Shown here piece after piece: positions 1-9,269 of a stretch of DNA of 41,205 nt. The notes below the pieces were generated by a model. The model was not told where the DNA came from. It did not search any database and saw only the letters and a program-made list of their open reading frames with translations. The DNA is from a virus, in IMG/VR virus record IMGVR_UViG_3300030110_002776, positions 1-41,205 of that record; one strand, 5' to 3'. The translations under genes were made by a program, and so were the position numbers. Each line of letters opens with the position of its first letter. Position 1 is the first letter of the stretch.

Positions 1-231
1 GTTATTTTCTCTAACTACTGAAAGTAATTTGCCTGCTACTGTTGTACCAGAATTATTAGAAACAAGTGTTTCTGTTGCAAATTTAAACGCTTCATCAGGC
101 TTTATATTAATTATTTTATTAATTAAATCCTTAACTCCATCTGTAAGAAACGTAGTTATTTCAGTAGTTGTTGGAGTAGTTCCTGTAGATATAGAAGTTA
201 TACCTTCTATTTGTGCTTGAAAAGTAGCCAT
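1..231 (-). CDS. N-terminal part of a probable virion protein (cut by window edge)
   Basis: An open frame of 77 codons starts at 231 and runs off the left edge without a stop, so only the N-terminus is present. It begins MATFQAQIEGITSI and is Thr/Ser-rich at first, then more helical. The ATG overlaps the TAA of the upstream gene (TAATG), which suggests translational coupling within the late structural operon. I do not recognise the family. Its place after the capsid and two small beta-rich virion genes makes a head, neck or tail protein likely, but this is inference from position. Confidence 0.7.
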   Translation of the reverse strand, partial: MATFQAQIEGITSISTGTTPTTTEITTFLTDGVKDLINKIINIKPDEAFKFATETLVSNNSGTTVAGKLLSVVRENN

Positions 232-707
232 TATTTACAAGCTACAAGTATTTCAATATCGCATGCTGCAGTATCTGCATAAGCAGTAACATTAACTAAA
301 TCAGCAAATGTATTTGCAGCTAAATCAGCTCCACCATCTTGAGCATCCATAGTGTCTACTACACCACCAGCTAAATCTCCATTGTAAATAAAAGATTGAC
401 CTTTGTCTAATTTTACTCCAAATTCATCATTATTTTCATTTTTAAATATTAATCCAACATGGTTGGTGTCATCTTTATTTGTAATTCTAATATACAAAAC
501 ATCGCTTTCAATAAATGTTCCAGTTGTAACAGCTGTGCTAAAAGCTAATATTTCTACTTCTGAATTAGGTACACTAACTATCCTTTTATATATTTCATCT
601 ATATTAGAAATAGATAACGTATTAGTTGCTCCTTGTTGAGAACCATTTAAGCTTACACTTTCTGTTAAAGTAACAGTCATTGTTGCATTACTTATTGTTG
701 TTGTCAT
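231..707 (-). CDS. Small beta-rich virion protein, unknown
   Basis: 158-aa protein beginning MTTTISNATMTVTLTESVSL. It is rich in Thr, Val, Asp and Asn, almost free of Lys/Arg at its ends, and has the alternating pattern of a beta-sandwich. An AAGGAG site at 718-723 lies 10 nt before the ATG. It follows the capsid and another 158-aa beta-rich gene and precedes the partial gene at 231 with a TAATG overlap. A decoration, fibre-base or head-tail joining protein would fit, but no family is recognised. Confidence 0.75.
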   Translation of the reverse strand: MTTTISNATMTVTLTESVSLNGSQQGATNTLSISNIDEIYKRIVSVPNSEVEILAFSTAVTTGTFIESDVLYIRITNKDDTNHVGLIFKNENNDEFGVKLDKGQSFIYNGDLAGGVVDTMDAQDGGADLAANTFADLVNVTAYADTAACDIEILVACK

Positions 708-729
708 TTAATTTAAACTCCTTAATTAG

Positions 730-777
730 GAGCCTACCTCTCTTTTTGGAGAAACAACCAAGAAGAAAGGCAGACTC
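730..777 (-). other. Leader hairpin of the 231-707 gene
   Basis: Bases 730-744 pair with 763-777, and after one mismatch 746-749 pair with 758-761, leaving an 8-nt loop. In RNA of the minus strand three of the positions are G-U wobbles; in plus-strand RNA the same positions would be C-A or A-C mismatches. The structure is therefore better formed in the late transcript. It ends 7 nt before the AAGGAG of the next gene and has no U-run, so it looks like an mRNA stability or processing hairpin rather than a terminator. Confidence 0.6.
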
Positions 778-799
778 ATTATTTATTTACGGTATTCTA

Positions 800-1276
800 T
801 TAGCCACTAAATGGTGTTGCCGCTGTTCCGTTTGTGCCAGATACACTGCCCCAAACAACCCAACCTACACCAACGACTGCTCTGCAATTAACCTCAGAAC
901 CTAATAATCCACCAGTAGTTGTACCATTCATAGTAATGATATTATTACTAGTACCATTAGCTGCAAAACCATCATCAGCATCTATTTGATGTACTGCTAA
1001 AGTTCCTTGATAATAATTACCAGAAGAATCATTAGAAGTAATAGTTATATCAGCACCAGCATCAACTGCCATAATGAATTTATATTCTAAACCATTAAGC
1101 TCGTCTGTAATAGCAGGAAGTACTATTGCACATGCATCTGCATCTGCTATATGTATTACTCCACCTTCAGAACCGTCTAAAGTAACGCCAGCAGCGATTT
1201 TCAAATATCCTTTACTTTGAACTACACCACCTAAAACATTACCATCTTTTTCTTGTCCATACATTGGAATTGCCAT
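800..1276 (-). CDS. Probable head decoration or small virion protein
   Basis: 158-aa protein starting MAIPMYGQEKDGNVLGGVV, Gly/Ala/Thr-rich with short beta-strand patterns and acidic loops (ADADACAIVLPAI), ending in a Gly-rich tail. The AAGGAGG site lies in the stop region of the capsid gene, 11 nt upstream, so expression is probably coupled to that of the capsid. Small beta-rich proteins encoded just after a major capsid gene are often capsid-stabilising proteins. Sequence alone does not identify this one. Confidence 0.7.
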   Translation of the reverse strand: MAIPMYGQEKDGNVLGGVVQSKGYLKIAAGVTLDGSEGGVIHIADADACAIVLPAITDELNGLEYKFIMAVDAGADITITSNDSSGNYYQGTLAVHQIDADDGFAANGTSNNIITMNGTTTGGLLGSEVNCRAVVGVGWVVWGSVSGTNGTAATPFSG

Positions 1277-1287
1277 AATTAACCTCC

Positions 1288-2898
1288 TTATGTCCAGATA
1301 GCATGAGATTCAGCCATTGACCACTCCATGCCACCTTCAGTTAGAATTAAATCTACTCTACGGTCAACCCCTGAGTTCTCTAAAGTTTGAACTCCTACGT
1401 AGACTGAAGTGTCTCTGTTAATGCCATTACCTACTAATGGTCTATATGCACAGTTTTTCATATTAATACCAAGCATTTTAACTTGAGTACCGTCTAAGTG
1501 AATATTTCTTGCAACATTCATATCACCATAAGGTGTTGAGAATGTAGTAATATCTACTCCAAAGACTTTCTTTTTGCCAGTTAAAGCAAAATCAGCTGTG
1601 TACATAGCACCTCTATTATCAGTAGCATTACCTAATGATAAATTGTTATGCATGTATCCACCTAATTTGTGCATCCAGTTATAAACTGCTGTACTAACAA
1701 AAAATACTGTAGCAGCACTATTGTTATATCTTGGGTCAACATAGTTAGACATATCATCTAAAAAGCTATCAGCTGTTTTACTAGCTGTATCTAAACTAAA
1801 TGCATTACCATATTGAGTGATATAATCAAGAGCACCTTGAGTATAGTTTATTCCATTAGTTGAATCTTCGTATTGAGACCCAAATAATAATGATGTTTCA
1901 ATATCATACTTATGTTCTACTAACTTTTCTCTCCAGACTCTAGCCCATTCATTAGCATCATATTTTAATGAAGTTGCTCTAGCTGTGTTAGTCATAGCAC
2001 ATGAAGTTTTCCATATTTGAGTTACACCATGATTGCTTGAGTAAGGTTGGTCTACCCATGTTTCAGGATATCCACTTCCTTCTTTAAAAGCACTGCCAAC
2101 AACATATGTTCTAGCTTGCTCTAGGTTACCAGTTGCGTCAGTTCCGATAGATTTATCAGCAACTACTTCATCATCGTCAGCATTACCTGGACTAAAAGCA
2201 TCTGTCCACCAACCAGCGTAATCAACATAAGATGAATCTGATGCTTTAACAACTTCGCAAGTTACAAGAGCAGGATATTTAGAATCGATAGCTGCACCAC
2301 CTTGTGGCGAAGTATCAACTTCTTTTATTCTGCATAACATATAACTTTTACCCCATGTAGCACCAGAATTTTGGTCTGCTTGCATAGTAGGTATTTTTAT
2401 TACTTGACCAGGAAGAAAAAATTGTGGTGTAGTACCACTAACACCTACATCAATTTTCGAACTAGTATTTCCGTACACGTTTTGTACATTTCCCTGGTAA
2501 TTATAATCACTCGCCATATATAATTTTAGAGTATCACCAGCTACTACATTTGTCCCTGTTCCGCCATCATTATATGCTTCTAAAATAGCATTACCAAAAT
2601 CGTCAGCACCATCGCTTCCGATATATCCCATTACATAAGCATATCTTTTATGGAAAGAACTTCTCTTTTCAGTAAATTTGAACTGAGGGTCATCAGTAGG
2701 TTTTTTTGCCACTTTACTTACAAAGCGGAAAAAAGGGTCTTGTGCAATTGATAATTCTGATACTCTGTCACCAAAATTGTACTTTCTTCTTACATCACCT
2801 GTAGCAAGATTAGTACTGGTTCCAGGACCACGACCATCAAAAGCAGAAACAGTTAAGTCTGTATTAGGCGTAATAACGCTTAAATAATCTTTAGCCAT
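1288..2898 (-). CDS. Major capsid protein (probable)
   Basis: 536-aa protein immediately downstream of a scaffold-like gene and two genes after the portal, the usual place of the HK97-fold capsid protein. It starts MAKDYLSVITPNTDLTVSAFDG and has an N-terminal region with RKYNFGDRVSELSIAQDPFF and a basic KRSSFHKRYAYVMGY stretch. The C-terminal half has the features of a capsid P/A domain, including GVDITTFSTPYGDMNV and NCAYRPLVGN. AAGGAG precedes the ATG. Its size and gene order fit well. The HK97 fold is inferred from gene order and general character, not from a search. Confidence 0.8.
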   Translation of the reverse strand: MAKDYLSVITPNTDLTVSAFDGRGPGTSTNLATGDVRRKYNFGDRVSELSIAQDPFFRFVSKVAKKPTDDPQFKFTEKRSSFHKRYAYVMGYIGSDGADDFGNAILEAYNDGGTGTNVVAGDTLKLYMASDYNYQGNVQNVYGNTSSKIDVGVSGTTPQFFLPGQVIKIPTMQADQNSGATWGKSYMLCRIKEVDTSPQGGAAIDSKYPALVTCEVVKASDSSYVDYAGWWTDAFSPGNADDDEVVADKSIGTDATGNLEQARTYVVGSAFKEGSGYPETWVDQPYSSNHGVTQIWKTSCAMTNTARATSLKYDANEWARVWREKLVEHKYDIETSLLFGSQYEDSTNGINYTQGALDYITQYGNAFSLDTASKTADSFLDDMSNYVDPRYNNSAATVFFVSTAVYNWMHKLGGYMHNNLSLGNATDNRGAMYTADFALTGKKKVFGVDITTFSTPYGDMNVARNIHLDGTQVKMLGINMKNCAYRPLVGNGINRDTSVYVGVQTLENSGVDRRVDLILTEGGMEWSMAESHAIWT

Positions 2899-2998
2899 TA
2901 GACCGTCTCCTTCTAATTAACTCTCTATCAGCTGTGCCTAAGCACCTTCAAGTAGAGTATATTAATTTGGAATAAGTCTATTACCGATGAATAGATTC

Positions 2999-3898
2999 TT
3001 ATCCAAACATGTCATCTAGGCCACCATCAAGTCCTTTTAAAGCATCGAAGATGTCATCATCTCCATTAGATACTTGACCTTGACTGTTGGCACCACTTTG
3101 GCTTACTGGAATATCACGAACATTCTTCATCTGATTAAGCATATCTTCTTTTGTTGCATTAGCAACATTTTGGTTAACCTTTCCTTTATTAACAATCATG
3201 TACATATCGTCAAATGTCATTCCTTCTGTTTGAAACTTGTGTTGAGCTTCTTGAACAAAATTCTTAAACTCTTGAGCAGTTAGTCCATTTCTTTGCATAA
3301 ATTCAGCAGCATTACTTTGCAATCCAGCTTTATAATCAGCCTGTGCTTTTGCTCTTTCTTGAACAGCAACAGTTTCATTAACCCTTCTTGCAGCAACACC
3401 ATCAACCATTTGATGAAATGCTTTAGCAGAATCAGAGTCAGGTTTATTTACAACATCATCCATATCAAATTCAAAGTTATCATCTAACTTTAATTGTTCT
3501 TTGATATTTTTTGGGACAGAGCCCCCATCTTGTAAGTAATCTCTAACGTGATTTACTAAGCCGCTATCTTTTTTCATCGCTTCTAACACAGGAACGTAAG
3601 GTTGCAACTCATTGAGTTGGGCTCGCATTCTTTGAGCTTCACGACTGGAATCACTATAGCGTTTCTTTAATGTGTCTAATTCAGACATTTCAGAACCTTG
3701 TGATACCTGTTGCCCAGCATGTTCTACTTTATTAGGGCTCTGCTGAACAGAGGTTGCCTCATTTTGAACATTTTGTGCATTATCATCTTGAATACCGCTA
3801 TTAACGTTATTTTCAAGAGATGTGAAGAAGTCATCACTATCGGAGCCGAATACAGTATCTTCTACTGAATTTGGGTTACCTTGAGTATTTTCTTCCAT
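2999..3898 (-). CDS. Scaffolding protein (probable)
   Basis: 299-aa highly charged, Gln/Asn/Asp-rich protein. The first 70 residues look disordered (EENTQGNPNSVEDTVFGSD), followed by helical, coiled-coil-like stretches (LDTLKKRYSDSSREAQRMRAQ; VAARRVNETVAVQERAKAQ) and a short acidic C-terminal tail (GDDDIFDALKGLDGGLDDMFG is the last 21 residues, partly Gly-rich). It sits between portal and major capsid genes, the standard slot for an internal scaffold that leaves or is degraded during head maturation. AAGGAGA precedes the ATG. No protease domain is visible in it. Confidence 0.75.
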   Translation of the reverse strand: MEENTQGNPNSVEDTVFGSDSDDFFTSLENNVNSGIQDDNAQNVQNEATSVQQSPNKVEHAGQQVSQGSEMSELDTLKKRYSDSSREAQRMRAQLNELQPYVPVLEAMKKDSGLVNHVRDYLQDGGSVPKNIKEQLKLDDNFEFDMDDVVNKPDSDSAKAFHQMVDGVAARRVNETVAVQERAKAQADYKAGLQSNAAEFMQRNGLTAQEFKNFVQEAQHKFQTEGMTFDDMYMIVNKGKVNQNVANATKEDMLNQMKNVRDIPVSQSGANSQGQVSNGDDDIFDALKGLDGGLDDMFG

Positions 3899-3934
3899 AT
3901 TTATTTCTCCTTAATTTAAATATTTAATTTAATT

Positions 3935-6220
3935 CTAAAAATTTCTATTTTGCAAATCATTATTTTCTTTTTGCATTTTTTCTTTTTCTTGAACTGCAGG
4001 TTTGTTTTCAGTATCTAAAACCTTTCTCAAATGTTTCATTTGTGCTTTAGTTTCAAGTTCTTCTTTTACAATATTGCTTCTTGAGTCATGTGTCTGCTTA
4101 CTAATTTCAACAGATTGTTGCATAACTTTGTTTTTAATACCAGCTTGTACTAGCTGTCTTTGCAATGTTTCTACAGTTCCAGATAAATCTTTTATTTGGT
4201 CTTCTTGAGATTGTAATTGAGATTGTTGCTGTGCTACTACAGATTTACGTTGAGCAATACTTTCTTTATTTCTTACATCTGTTTCAGCAAGAACAGCTAT
4301 GTCATCTACAACTCCTAATCTCATTAATTCTTTTAATTCTGATAAATAAGCCCATCTATTAACAGGCAATGTAGAACCTGATACTATTCTAACATCAAAT
4401 TTAGCAGATTCATAGTCTCTCCATTTTCCTATAACTCTTCCCAAGTCATTATACATTGGAACATTTATTTCGATATTTTTTTCTTCTTGCAATGCATTTG
4501 GCTGCACTATTCTAAATACTTTATGTGCTGTATACACACCTTGTGAATATTGTTTTATTATTTCTCCTAATTGTTTTAATCCAGGTTCAATACAATGTTT
4601 TAACCAATATTTAACTCTTCTAGTTCCATATTCATCCATAGCTAACATACCTTTATAAGGCATTTCTCTTGTAGCTCCTGTATCTCCTTGCATAGAAGAA
4701 TATATACCAGCTAAGTATTCCATATCTTGTTTACCAGTTTGAGTTAAACTAAAAAATGCATTATTTAACTGAAATGGTTGTACTGGAGTAGGAGGTGTAT
4801 ATCCTTGCCTCATAGGTAATAAAGCCCCAGGTGCTGATGAATATTTTTCCCAATAGTCTGTATCAATACTACCTTCTTCATACATCCATCTTAATGATGA
4901 ACCAAGAGAAGCATTATGTATCATAAGTTGATGTGCTTTATTCATTTCTCTTTGTTTTCCAATTAAAGGAGAAACTGCACTCATAGGAAAAGGTGTACCT
5001 GTCCATTTATAATGAAACGGAACTATAGGATAATCTTCTATTGGTAGATATTTTTCATATAACATTTTATCTCCAACTACACAACATAGCTTTATAACAG
5101 TTTTATGAAATTTTATATTATCTACAAGATTTTTTTCAAATGTTTTATCCTTTAATAATAAATTAAATTCTTTTTCCGAAACAACTGTATTATCCATTTT
5201 AGAATATTCTTCTTGCAATCTATGTTCTATTTCTACAGCATATGATTGTAATTGATTAGCCATCATATCTTCTTCTTTAGTCATTTCTAATTGCATTCTT
5301 TCTGGTAACATTTCTCCAGCTTCAACAGCCTGTTCCATTTGTAATGATTTTTCTTTTAAAGAAACTTCCATTTCAATTCTCATTTTTTCAACTTCCATTG
5401 CAGCCATATTTTTTATTTCTTGAATTTTAGCTTCATCTGGTGGAATTTTATAAAATACATTCATATAAGCTACTTTTTCTTTTTCATAAAGTTCGTAAAA
5501 TTCTACTAACTCATTTTCTTTCTGACTATATATAGAATTATTAGAATCCATATCTTTATAATGAAAATCAGCTTGCTCATTGTCTATAGTTTTTTCTGAA
5601 TAATTATCATAAGATTCTTGATTAGAAGATGCTGCCATGATTTTTCTCTTGCTATCAGGGAACAATTGGACTAGGTGTCCTTTGGGAAGTATTTTGCGGA
5701 TGAGTACGTAGGCAGCATCTCTAAATAAAATATCTCTTGATTTATTATCAACATAAATATCAAATGGGTCTGGTTGTTGTATAGATATTTCTCCCATGCC
5801 TCTATCAGCATCAGGGTCTACAGTAACAAGCAAATAACCTAAAGATTTAGTAACAGCATCATTAACAGCATTTGAAAGCAACGTATCTCCATTAGAATAG
5901 TTCCATATATAATCTGCTATATCTGAAAATACAGCTGCTACATCAGTATCATCTCCAGTTATTCCAACAGCTTGCCATCTTGGTTTATTTGCTGTAGCAT
6001 AAAAATTTAACATTTCTACAACAGGTGTTATTCTATTAATTGTAAATGTAGGCATTCCTTGTTCTTGCAAAGAAACTTTTTCTTCATGACTTAATTGATT
6101 ATCATTTGCAAAATCAAATCCTTTTTGATTTATATATTCCCATTGAACTCTATTATCAGTTTTAGAAAACTCATATATTTGTTTTACTTTTTCTGCAACT
6201 TTATCTTTTCTTTTAGCCAA
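3935..6220 (-). CDS. Portal protein
   Basis: 761-aa protein in the position and size range of large podovirus-type portals, the dodecameric DNA gate at one head vertex. The core contains PFHYKWTGTPFPMSAVSPLIG followed by helices and YLAGIYSSMQGDTGATREMPY, features seen in P22-type portals. A long Glu/Lys/Met-rich coiled coil lies near the middle, and the last 110 residues are Gln-rich helical, consistent with a C-terminal barrel or crown. The first codon is TTG (6220-6218), with GGAG 8 nt upstream and no better ATG. It is preceded by a tiny basic gene and followed by the scaffold. Confidence 0.85.
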   Translation of the reverse strand: MAKRKDKVAEKVKQIYEFSKTDNRVQWEYINQKGFDFANDNQLSHEEKVSLQEQGMPTFTINRITPVVEMLNFYATANKPRWQAVGITGDDTDVAAVFSDIADYIWNYSNGDTLLSNAVNDAVTKSLGYLLVTVDPDADRGMGEISIQQPDPFDIYVDNKSRDILFRDAAYVLIRKILPKGHLVQLFPDSKRKIMAASSNQESYDNYSEKTIDNEQADFHYKDMDSNNSIYSQKENELVEFYELYEKEKVAYMNVFYKIPPDEAKIQEIKNMAAMEVEKMRIEMEVSLKEKSLQMEQAVEAGEMLPERMQLEMTKEEDMMANQLQSYAVEIEHRLQEEYSKMDNTVVSEKEFNLLLKDKTFEKNLVDNIKFHKTVIKLCCVVGDKMLYEKYLPIEDYPIVPFHYKWTGTPFPMSAVSPLIGKQREMNKAHQLMIHNASLGSSLRWMYEEGSIDTDYWEKYSSAPGALLPMRQGYTPPTPVQPFQLNNAFFSLTQTGKQDMEYLAGIYSSMQGDTGATREMPYKGMLAMDEYGTRRVKYWLKHCIEPGLKQLGEIIKQYSQGVYTAHKVFRIVQPNALQEEKNIEINVPMYNDLGRVIGKWRDYESAKFDVRIVSGSTLPVNRWAYLSELKELMRLGVVDDIAVLAETDVRNKESIAQRKSVVAQQQSQLQSQEDQIKDLSGTVETLQRQLVQAGIKNKVMQQSVEISKQTHDSRSNIVKEELETKAQMKHLRKVLDTENKPAVQEKEKMQKENNDLQNRNF

Positions 6221-6222
6221 GT

Positions 6223-6372
6223 TTAAACTCCTGCTTTGTATTTATTATTTGCTTTTTTAATATTATTAGATTTTTTTATTTTTTTAGAATATTTTCTTCT
6301 AACATTTCCTGTAGATAACGAACTATTATCTTTAACACTTAAATCTTTTGTTGTTATAACTGATTTACTCAC
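6223..6372 (-). CDS. Tiny basic protein between the 354-aa gene and the portal
   Basis: 49-codon frame starting with GTG at 6372, which overlaps the TAG of the upstream gene (TAGTG). It ends with TAA three nt before the portal TTG. The product is Lys/Arg-rich in its second half (VRRKYSKKIKKSNNIKKAN). It fills what would otherwise be a 150-nt gap in a tightly packed operon, and a GAAGAG stretch just upstream could act as a weak ribosome site. The same stop/start geometry is used by the large terminase. A nucleic-acid-binding or virion-internal role is possible; the family is unknown. Confidence 0.5.
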   Translation of the reverse strand: MSKSVITTKDLSVKDNSSLSTGNVRRKYSKKIKKSNNIKKANNKYKAGV

Positions 6373-7436
6373 TACTCTTCTAACTTTTCTAATTCAGGCA
6401 TATTGCCATATGTATTTTGAAATGTTTCTTCAAATCCTTCATTCATATACTGTTGTTTAAACTCTTCATCAGTTAAATGTAAAGGAGGAAGTTGATTTGT
6501 TACAGGGTCTTGAGCAGCCATCTTAGAAGCTAATTTTTCAGAACCCATCTCGATAGCGTTGCCTACAGTTTCTCCAAATTTACTAACCATTTCTATTGCA
6601 GGTTTTACAACTCTTCTATATCCTACACTTTCACCAAATATATCTCCAACTCTTTTCATTTGTTTTAAATTAGTCATAACAATATTATCTAATATTTCTA
6701 AAGATTCATCATAAAGAGATTCTCCTAAAGGTCTATCATTGTTAGCCATATCTTTTACTGCATCAATAACAGCGTTACCACTATTTAATCCTGTAAAATT
6801 TAAATTACTTTTTGAAGCATCATGTAGTTTTTCTAAATAACTACTATCAATACTTGCAAATTCATGATTTAAATCCTTTAAAAGATTTGCAGATGATTCA
6901 GAATCAAAGGTTGCATTAGAATTATATTTTTCAAAATTGTCAGCAATTTGTTGAGTTTTTAAAGCTTGGTCTGCTGTAAAAGCTTGAAAGTCACTTACAG
7001 ATTTTGAACTCATATCTATATCTGTACTTGAAGGAAGCTCTATTGTTCTAGCAAAATTCATAGCTCTGCTACCATCAACATTTTTCATACCACTAACAGC
7101 TCCTCTTTCAGAAGCTAAATCTACCATTGCTTTTTGATATAAAGATTGTTCAGGATTGCTATAATCTATATTAACTTCACCTGAATCATTTAGTTGTGCT
7201 TCACTATCTGGCCAGCCGCTAGTAGTTTTAAAATTTCCAGTAATAAATTTTGCAATTTCCTGATTAGATATTTGATTAATAGGTTTACCTAATATTCTTT
7301 CCATATCATTTGGTGTTAATTGTCTTTTATTTAATAAATAATCATTTAATTCTTCAGGTTTTAATTCTCTCATATTTCTACTAGCAGGATTTACTGAAAA
7401 ATAACTCCCATCTTGTTCCATTACTTGATTAGCCAT
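6372..7436 (-). CDS. Unknown virion-operon protein (354 aa)
   Basis: 354-aa protein between large terminase and portal, starting MANQVMEQDGSYFSVNPAS. It is mostly helical and acidic, with an Asp/Ser-rich middle and a C-terminal helical region (AIEMVSKFGETVGNAIEMGS) that looks amphipathic. There are no Cys clusters or enzymatic motifs. AAAGGAG lies 5 nt before the ATG. The position suggests a head-assembly or internal head protein. I do not recognise the family. Confidence 0.7.
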   Translation of the reverse strand: MANQVMEQDGSYFSVNPASRNMRELKPEELNDYLLNKRQLTPNDMERILGKPINQISNQEIAKFITGNFKTTSGWPDSEAQLNDSGEVNIDYSNPEQSLYQKAMVDLASERGAVSGMKNVDGSRAMNFARTIELPSSTDIDMSSKSVSDFQAFTADQALKTQQIADNFEKYNSNATFDSESSANLLKDLNHEFASIDSSYLEKLHDASKSNLNFTGLNSGNAVIDAVKDMANNDRPLGESLYDESLEILDNIVMTNLKQMKRVGDIFGESVGYRRVVKPAIEMVSKFGETVGNAIEMGSEKLASKMAAQDPVTNQLPPLHLTDEEFKQQYMNEGFEETFQNTYGNMPELEKLEE

Positions 7437-7446
7437 AATTACTCCT

Positions 7447-9000
7447 TTAAGCTATAACCCAAGATTTAACTTGAGGCTTTTTTTTATAAAATCTTCCCTT
7501 CTTTTCTTCTTTGATTCCAATCGGTGGATTAGCATACTTACATGCATAAGCTAAAGCATCTATTGCATCATCATGTCCCATACGAGGGCCGAAGGTTATT
7601 ATTTCGTGCTCTAAGTCATACTGTTCTTTTTTAAGATGTATCTGACCTATTGCAAATCTTTGTGCTAGTATCTCTTGTATTCTATCTCTTTTACTCATTC
7701 GAGTTCCAGGTTTCTCTTCTTTAAATCTAACACTAAAATCGTTTCTCCTTCTAGTTTCTGCTCTAAGAGCCTGAAATACAGGTTTAGACATTGTCGTATC
7801 TTCTACTACAAATAAACTGGGATGGTATATTGAAGAATAATCAAACATGTAATCTACTATGCCTTTATTCCTCTCTCCTGGTATTCCTAAAACAGGTATA
7901 CCTCTTTTTCTCAGATAGTCTAAAACGTATATGTTATTATCTGCATCCACCCCAATTGCAAGTAACACACTATAGTCAGCATCTCTTCTTTGACTATCTG
8001 TCGCTGGGTCGACTCCAACAAAAACATTTATAGGCTTTAATTCTCCATCTATGTTTACAAAACATAAATCTGATTCTTCTTCATAGCTAAATAAGCCTTC
8101 CCAGTATTTTATATGATTTCTTGTAAATATTGAATCATCAGCACTTTGAACTTCCATCATATATTCTTGGTAAAATTTATATGGCTGTCCAGAATCAGCA
8201 TAAAACTTTTTCTTTCTTTCCATTTCTTTTTTACCAAACCAACTATTCCATAACATAGTTCCGTCTGACAATATTGCTTTTTTAAGGACTACATCCCAAG
8301 AAAATTCTTTACTCTCTTTAACAGATTTTTCATAGTTGACGATGAGATTATTGATGAAACTATCATAATGCACAGGTGTACCGTTAATACGAAGCCTGCC
8401 AGTACCAGGCTCAAGAGCTGGGAAAACCACCGCAGTAATAAGGTTGCTGTTCTTAGCTCTCGCTTCAGGGGTAATTGTGTTATTTTCATCTTCAAAATCA
8501 TCCAGTATTATTAAATCATATCTTTTATGTAGTTTAGCACCGCCTCTTATTCCTGAAATATTAGACTTGGAAATCAACTTACAATTGTTTTTAGTTTCAA
8601 CATCTGTTTCTGTCCATTTTGTGCCTTTAAGACTACCAAAATAATACAAAATTCTTTCATTAAATTCCAAATGATATTTTATATAATCCATATTTCCTGT
8701 CGCAAGTTTAGCAGTTGCAGACACCCAGCCATAGAACAAAGGTTCTTTTGTAAAACAAAAAGATTGCAATATATCGCATTTAGTTAGTACAGTCTTACCA
8801 TGACCCCTAGGCAATATAATAGCTGTTTGTCTTTTTTCTTTATCTGTAATAGTATCGGCAATCTCATAATGAAATGGAGGAGTTTCAGAACGCATAAAAT
8901 CGTCTTGAAGAAATAGTTTACCAAATGCAATTAAATCTTTACTTGCTAATAATAAAGCTTCCTCCTCCTTAGATACATTATGAAAATTGACGTTAGCCAC
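7447..9000 (-). CDS. terL: Terminase large subunit
   Basis: 517-aa DNA-packaging motor with both expected domains. The ATPase domain has a Walker A motif LPRGHGKT (about residues 63-70) and a Walker B IILDDFEDE (about 164-171). The C-terminal RNase H-like nuclease has acidic residues in VGVDPATD (D331), FVVED (E400-D401) and GHDDAIDALAY (D477/D478). The first codon is GTG at 9000, overlapping the TAG of the preceding 41-aa gene. There is no strong ribosome site of its own, so translation is probably coupled. The small terminase lies three genes upstream. The family is certain from the motifs. Confidence 0.95.
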   Translation of the reverse strand: MANVNFHNVSKEEEALLLASKDLIAFGKLFLQDDFMRSETPPFHYEIADTITDKEKRQTAIILPRGHGKTVLTKCDILQSFCFTKEPLFYGWVSATAKLATGNMDYIKYHLEFNERILYYFGSLKGTKWTETDVETKNNCKLISKSNISGIRGGAKLHKRYDLIILDDFEDENNTITPEARAKNSNLITAVVFPALEPGTGRLRINGTPVHYDSFINNLIVNYEKSVKESKEFSWDVVLKKAILSDGTMLWNSWFGKKEMERKKKFYADSGQPYKFYQEYMMEVQSADDSIFTRNHIKYWEGLFSYEEESDLCFVNIDGELKPINVFVGVDPATDSQRRDADYSVLLAIGVDADNNIYVLDYLRKRGIPVLGIPGERNKGIVDYMFDYSSIYHPSLFVVEDTTMSKPVFQALRAETRRRNDFSVRFKEEKPGTRMSKRDRIQEILAQRFAIGQIHLKKEQYDLEHEIITFGPRMGHDDAIDALAYACKYANPPIGIKEEKKGRFYKKKPQVKSWVIA

Positions 9001-9125
9001 TAGTATTTCTTTTTAGTGCTTTTAGTTTTTTTAGTCATTTTCTTACCAGTTCTTTTAGCGTACTTCTTAGCAGCAGCTTTACCTTTCTTTGTATAAGAAA
9101 ACTTTTTACCTCCAACTTTTGGCAT
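9000..9125 (-). CDS. Tiny Lys-rich protein next to terminase (41 aa)
   Basis: 41-aa protein beginning MPKVGGKKFSYTKKGKAAAK; nearly half its residues are Lys/Arg. A strong AGGAGG site lies just upstream of its ATG at 9125, and its TAG overlaps the GTG of the large terminase. Very similar short basic ORFs next to terminase genes are a recurrent feature of marine phage genomes as I know them. The function is unknown; binding DNA in the head or aiding packaging is plausible. Confidence 0.8.
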   Translation of the reverse strand: MPKVGGKKFSYTKKGKAAAKKYAKRTGKKMTKKTKSTKKKY

Positions 9126-9134
9126 AATCACCTC

Positions 9135-9269
9135 CTATTTTTTTTTCTTTTTACTTTTTTTCCAGCCTTGCTTCATATTAGCATAAGCTTTTTTAGATAT
9201 AGTTGTATTCTTTTTAGAACGACTAATACCTTTTTTCTTTCTTCTATTTATATTTTTTACTAAAGACAT
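9135..9269 (-). CDS. Tiny Lys/Arg-rich protein (44 aa)
   Basis: 44-aa frame beginning MSLVKNINRRKKKGISRSKK and ending in KKSKKKKK. An AAGGAGA site lies 6 nt before the ATG. The gene overlaps the 3' end of the Cys-rich gene at 9244 by 26 nt in another frame, and its stop runs into the ribosome site of the 41-aa gene. The two tiny basic genes plus the one at 6223 form a group of short cationic proteins around terL. Role unknown. Confidence 0.75.
   Translation of the reverse strand: MSLVKNINRRKKKGISRSKKNTTISKKAYANMKQGWKKSKKKKK

Noticed and set aside
2976-2996. Hairpin between capsid and scaffold genes as a terminator
   Set aside because: Only 6-7 weak A/T pairs and no U-run; it is too weak to claim.
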